Origin: an uncultured Atopobiaceae bacterium
Lineage (GTDB): Bacteria; Actinomycetota; Coriobacteriia; Coriobacteriales; Atopobiaceae
Assembly (NCBI GenBank): GCA_947581665.1
Contig: CANPVI010000070.1
Span: 1-7,678, forward strand
Length of the DNA stretch: 7,678 bases
Reading direction: 5' to 3'
The number at the start of each line of letters is the position of its first letter. Positions within the stretch are counted from its first letter, which is position 1. Shown here piece by piece: positions 7,101 to 7,678 of this stretch. The notes below the pieces were generated by a model that made no database searches, was not told where the DNA came from, and saw nothing but the letters and a program-made list of their open reading frames with translations. A program made the position numbers and the translations under genes.

Positions 7101-7573
7101 GCTACGAAAAGCCCGAGGCCCGGGATCTCGACAGCGAACAGCTCGCGCATCAGAATGAGACAAGGTTGCGCATCGCCTCGCTCATCGCCTTTGACCAAAC
7201 AGCTGAAGAGGACGAGCTGAGGGAGCTTGAGCTTGCCATGCGCGAGCTCAGCCTCAACGCGTCGCTGAGGGCGCAGTTGCTGTCGTACGTATCCCAAAGG
7301 CATCCGAAACTCGATCTGTTCGAGACTGGTCCTTTGATGCGGGGACTCTTCCCGAACGTACGCGAGCAAGTAGTTTGGGCCCACGCGCACAAACCCGAAA
7401 CGAGAGATATGACCGACTCGGCGAAGGAAGAACTTCGCTCAATGTTCGCCACCGAACTCATCGATCGAGTGGAGCGGGTGATCATCCAATCCATCATCAC
7501 CGAATACCTCTGCATGGATCTGCAAGATGTCGAAGTCTTCAAGGATTGGAGAGAGCGAGGAGGACTTGCCTAG
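4124..7573 (+). CDS. HerA/VirB4-family (DUF87-type) ATPase with a long two-residue-periodic insert
   Basis: This is a 1149-residue P-loop motor protein starting at GTG. Residues 1-20 form a basic amphipathic helix. Residues 30-275 form an alpha/beta N-terminal region resembling those before VirB4/HerA motors. Residues 284-428 are a Ser/Thr/Gly-rich segment with strict alternation, listed separately. Residues 445-535 are helical (around GMWDFAAYVVSE, 469-480). The motor follows: Walker A GSTGAGKT (638-645), the HerA-like EPAKGEY (666-672), Walker B LTVLEEAH (864-871, glutamates 868-869), and the sensor-like stretch IRNTNTKIIMRL (925-936). Residues 1000-1149 are a helical tail. HerA and VirB4 proteins work as hexameric rings that pump DNA or protein, so a ring is expected here. 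Catalytic motifs look intact. It is the middle gene of the operon, 33 bases after the dynamin-like gene and 1 base before the next. Substrate unknown. Because of the architecture, secretion or a membrane-linked machine seems at least as likely as HerA-type DNA end processing. Confidence 0.94.
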   Translation: MGIRKALKKASDTVINGIAAASALSPSQLDEVAEDRNRYLSQMPSRDDPEAIETTARYLGASAVEIFNAYLPQIHDLYLPVSEDAEYDGSFDQTHNVRFIHLTRWVSTKDENALDKLVNVYEVLSDAQCNIALVFHRSMVTTDVYLAVTDVENSSDNVDVNNYMQRLLEALRGNFPGSEWEREIGEGRIPCVDRWTPYSVAAVSNLPTEKSEKFVSQTIDKLLDGVVPNRPEEEYTLILLATPVDDARERQTHLGEIYSALAPMAEWQTSYTYNENNARSSQATAGVNLGVSIGSQVGQSTGISDSAGTSDSTSENESESTSWGRSDSRGHSEGTSKSQNDSAYGGVSFGTSDLLPFSLGGNAGGSHSTGSGTSTTTSQTATISNTLSKTLGKTLSRALSRTLTTTSSVSSSQSMGANFGLNFARSSSVMTTVGKGEQFNQSFKNYTVKHALEQLEEQMKRIDTSLALGMWDFAAYVVSEDSNVANNVAHSYLALTQGEESFLSESAINLWRGNVGEEAEVAQHICSYLRDLRHPLFGLNPSVVQGDSSYYVYPQIVSATTSLSGKELAYSLNFPKKSVAGLPVFECAEFARNVSVLDDDLTRYETISLGNIYHMHHVEPTSVDLSLPSLASHTFITGSTGAGKTNTTALILERARSKGIKFLVVEPAKGEYKDLFGSDPDVSVYGTNPDLTPLLRINPFSFPAGIHILEHLDRLVEIFNVCWPMYAAMPAVLKDAIQKSYEDCGWDLTTSANPFGRDLYPNFRDVERNIRTIIESSEYDEENKGAYKGSLITRVASLSNGINKLVFTEDELSEEELFDHNVIVDLSRVGSSETKSLLMGLMVLKLQEHRMATSEGSNLPLRHLTVLEEAHNLLKRTSTEQPVDGGNLIGKSVEMLSNAIAEMRTYGEGFIIADQAPGLLDLSVIRNTNTKIIMRLPDFEDRKLVGYAASLNDDQIRELAKLPRGVAAVYQNNWIEAVLCKIDRADLPEIPYRYEKPEARDLDSEQLAHQNETRLRIASLIAFDQTAEEDELRELELAMRELSLNASLRAQLLSYVSQRHPKLDLFETGPLMRGLFPNVREQVVWAHAHKPETRDMTDSAKEELRSMFATELIDRVERVIIQSIITEYLCMDLQDVEVFKDWRERGGLA
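4973..5407 (+). other. Strict alternating Ser/Thr/Gly segment inside the ATPase (residues 284-428): predicted giant beta-hairpin
   Basis: Of the 73 even-numbered residues from 284 to 428, 69 are S, T, G, N or A; the exceptions are Q296, Y344, L354 and P356. All 17 D/E/K/R residues and every V/I/L/M/F/W except L354 are odd-numbered. The phase is kept across the middle. The middle (347-359) is hydrophobic and contains DLLPF, which suits a turn or tip. With the centre at 354, residues pair as i+j=708. Acids 311, 315 and 319 then face bases 397, 393 and 389, and hydrophobic 287, 289, 291 and 293 face 421, 419, 417 and 415. The alternation is seen directly. The hairpin is inference; a disordered linker or amyloid-like segment are the alternatives. 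Confidence 0.75.
5279..5338 (+). repeat. Five tetrapeptide repeats TLS(K/R) in the second arm of the periodic segment
   Basis: Residues 386-405 of the ATPase read as five four-residue units: TLSK, TLGK, TLSR, ALSR, TLTT. Leu recurs every fourth residue (387-403) and Lys/Arg every fourth (389-401). The small residues stay on the even face of the surrounding alternation. The codons differ between units, so the repeat is held at protein level rather than being recent DNA duplication. Confidence 0.85.
7557..7564 (+). promoter_or_regulatory. Ribosome binding site of the third operon gene
   Basis: GAGGAGGA lies inside the end of the ATPase coding sequence, 10 bases before the ATG at 7575. The alternative in-frame ATG at 7587 would be 22 bases away, so 7575 is preferred. 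Confidence 0.7.
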
Positions 7574-7574
7574 C

Positions 7575-7678
7575 ATGGAATTCCACATGAATGGCTTGAG
7601 CGAGATTAAGAGTAAGGTTGGAGATATTGCTTCCAAGTTCTCCAAGGAAGTACTTGGTTTCGACCCGAGTGAGGTTAA
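7575..7678 (+). CDS. Unrecognised third operon gene (partial, first 34 codons)
   Basis: The ATG lies 1 base after the ATPase stop codon, with a good ribosome binding site inside the preceding gene, so translational coupling is likely. The frame is open to the window edge. The visible N-terminus (MEFHMNGLSEIKSKVGDIAS and onward) shows hydrophobic residues at 8, 11, 15, 18, 22 and 26. That 3-4 spacing marks an amphipathic helix, followed by LGFDPSEV. No family can be assigned from this fragment. By my count these 104 bases are 43% GC, lower than the ATPase core (63% over 6001-6060). That could mark a differently evolving gene or simply a Lys/Ile-rich N-terminus. Confidence 0.72.
   Translation, partial: MEFHMNGLSEIKSKVGDIASKFSKEVLGFDPSEV

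Noticed and set aside
1..7678. tRNA or rRNA genes, insertion sequences or attachment sites
   Set aside because: None seen by eye: no transposase-like frame, no terminal inverted repeats with target duplications, and no tRNA-like cloverleaf was recognised.

Overview
The window looks like chromosome from a fairly GC-rich bacterium. My best guess is a gut-associated actinobacterium of the Coriobacteriia type. The reasons are the codon usage, strong GGAGG-type ribosome binding sites, a GTG start, and a zinc-ribbon/BspA-type leucine-rich-repeat surface protein. No ribosomal or other phylogenetic marker is present, so this is inference.

Layout. (1) Positions 1-1361, minus strand: the N-terminal 453 residues of a single-pass membrane protein that runs off the left edge. 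It has an N-terminal zinc ribbon, a long acidic cytoplasmic linker with eight 12-bp tandem repeats (EPSE/EPGE), one transmembrane helix, a PASTA-like domain, and BspA-type leucine-rich repeats. (2) Positions 1362-1552: a divergent intergenic region with two back-to-back inverted repeats and three copies of a GGATGT half-site, but no convincing sigma-70 promoter. (3) Positions 1553-7678, plus strand: a tight three-gene operon. It encodes a dynamin-like GTPase-fold protein with degenerate nucleotide-binding motifs (845 aa). After 33 nt comes a HerA/VirB4-type hexameric-class ATPase (1149 aa, GTG start). After 1 nt comes a third gene, of which only the first 34 codons are in the window.

The most striking signal is inside the ATPase. 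About 145 residues (284-428), which at first look like Ser/Gly low complexity, follow a strict two-residue period. Even positions are almost all S/T/G/N/A (69 of 73), and all 17 charged residues lie on odd positions. The segment is also mirror-symmetric about residue 354. Acidic residues 311/315/319 fall opposite basic residues 397/393/389, the bases of both arms carry a G-x-N-x-G-x motif with hydrophobic x, and the tip is hydrophobic. This is what a very long beta-hairpin would look like. In a hexameric HerA-type ring, six such hairpins could form a 12-stranded tube.

Working model (inference): a membrane-associated machine in which a dynamin-like (pseudo)GTPase, a VirB4/HerA motor carrying a beta-tube, and a third protein with an amphipathic N-terminal helix act together. 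Translocation or defence are possible roles, but I recognise no named system, and nothing in the sequence fixes the function.
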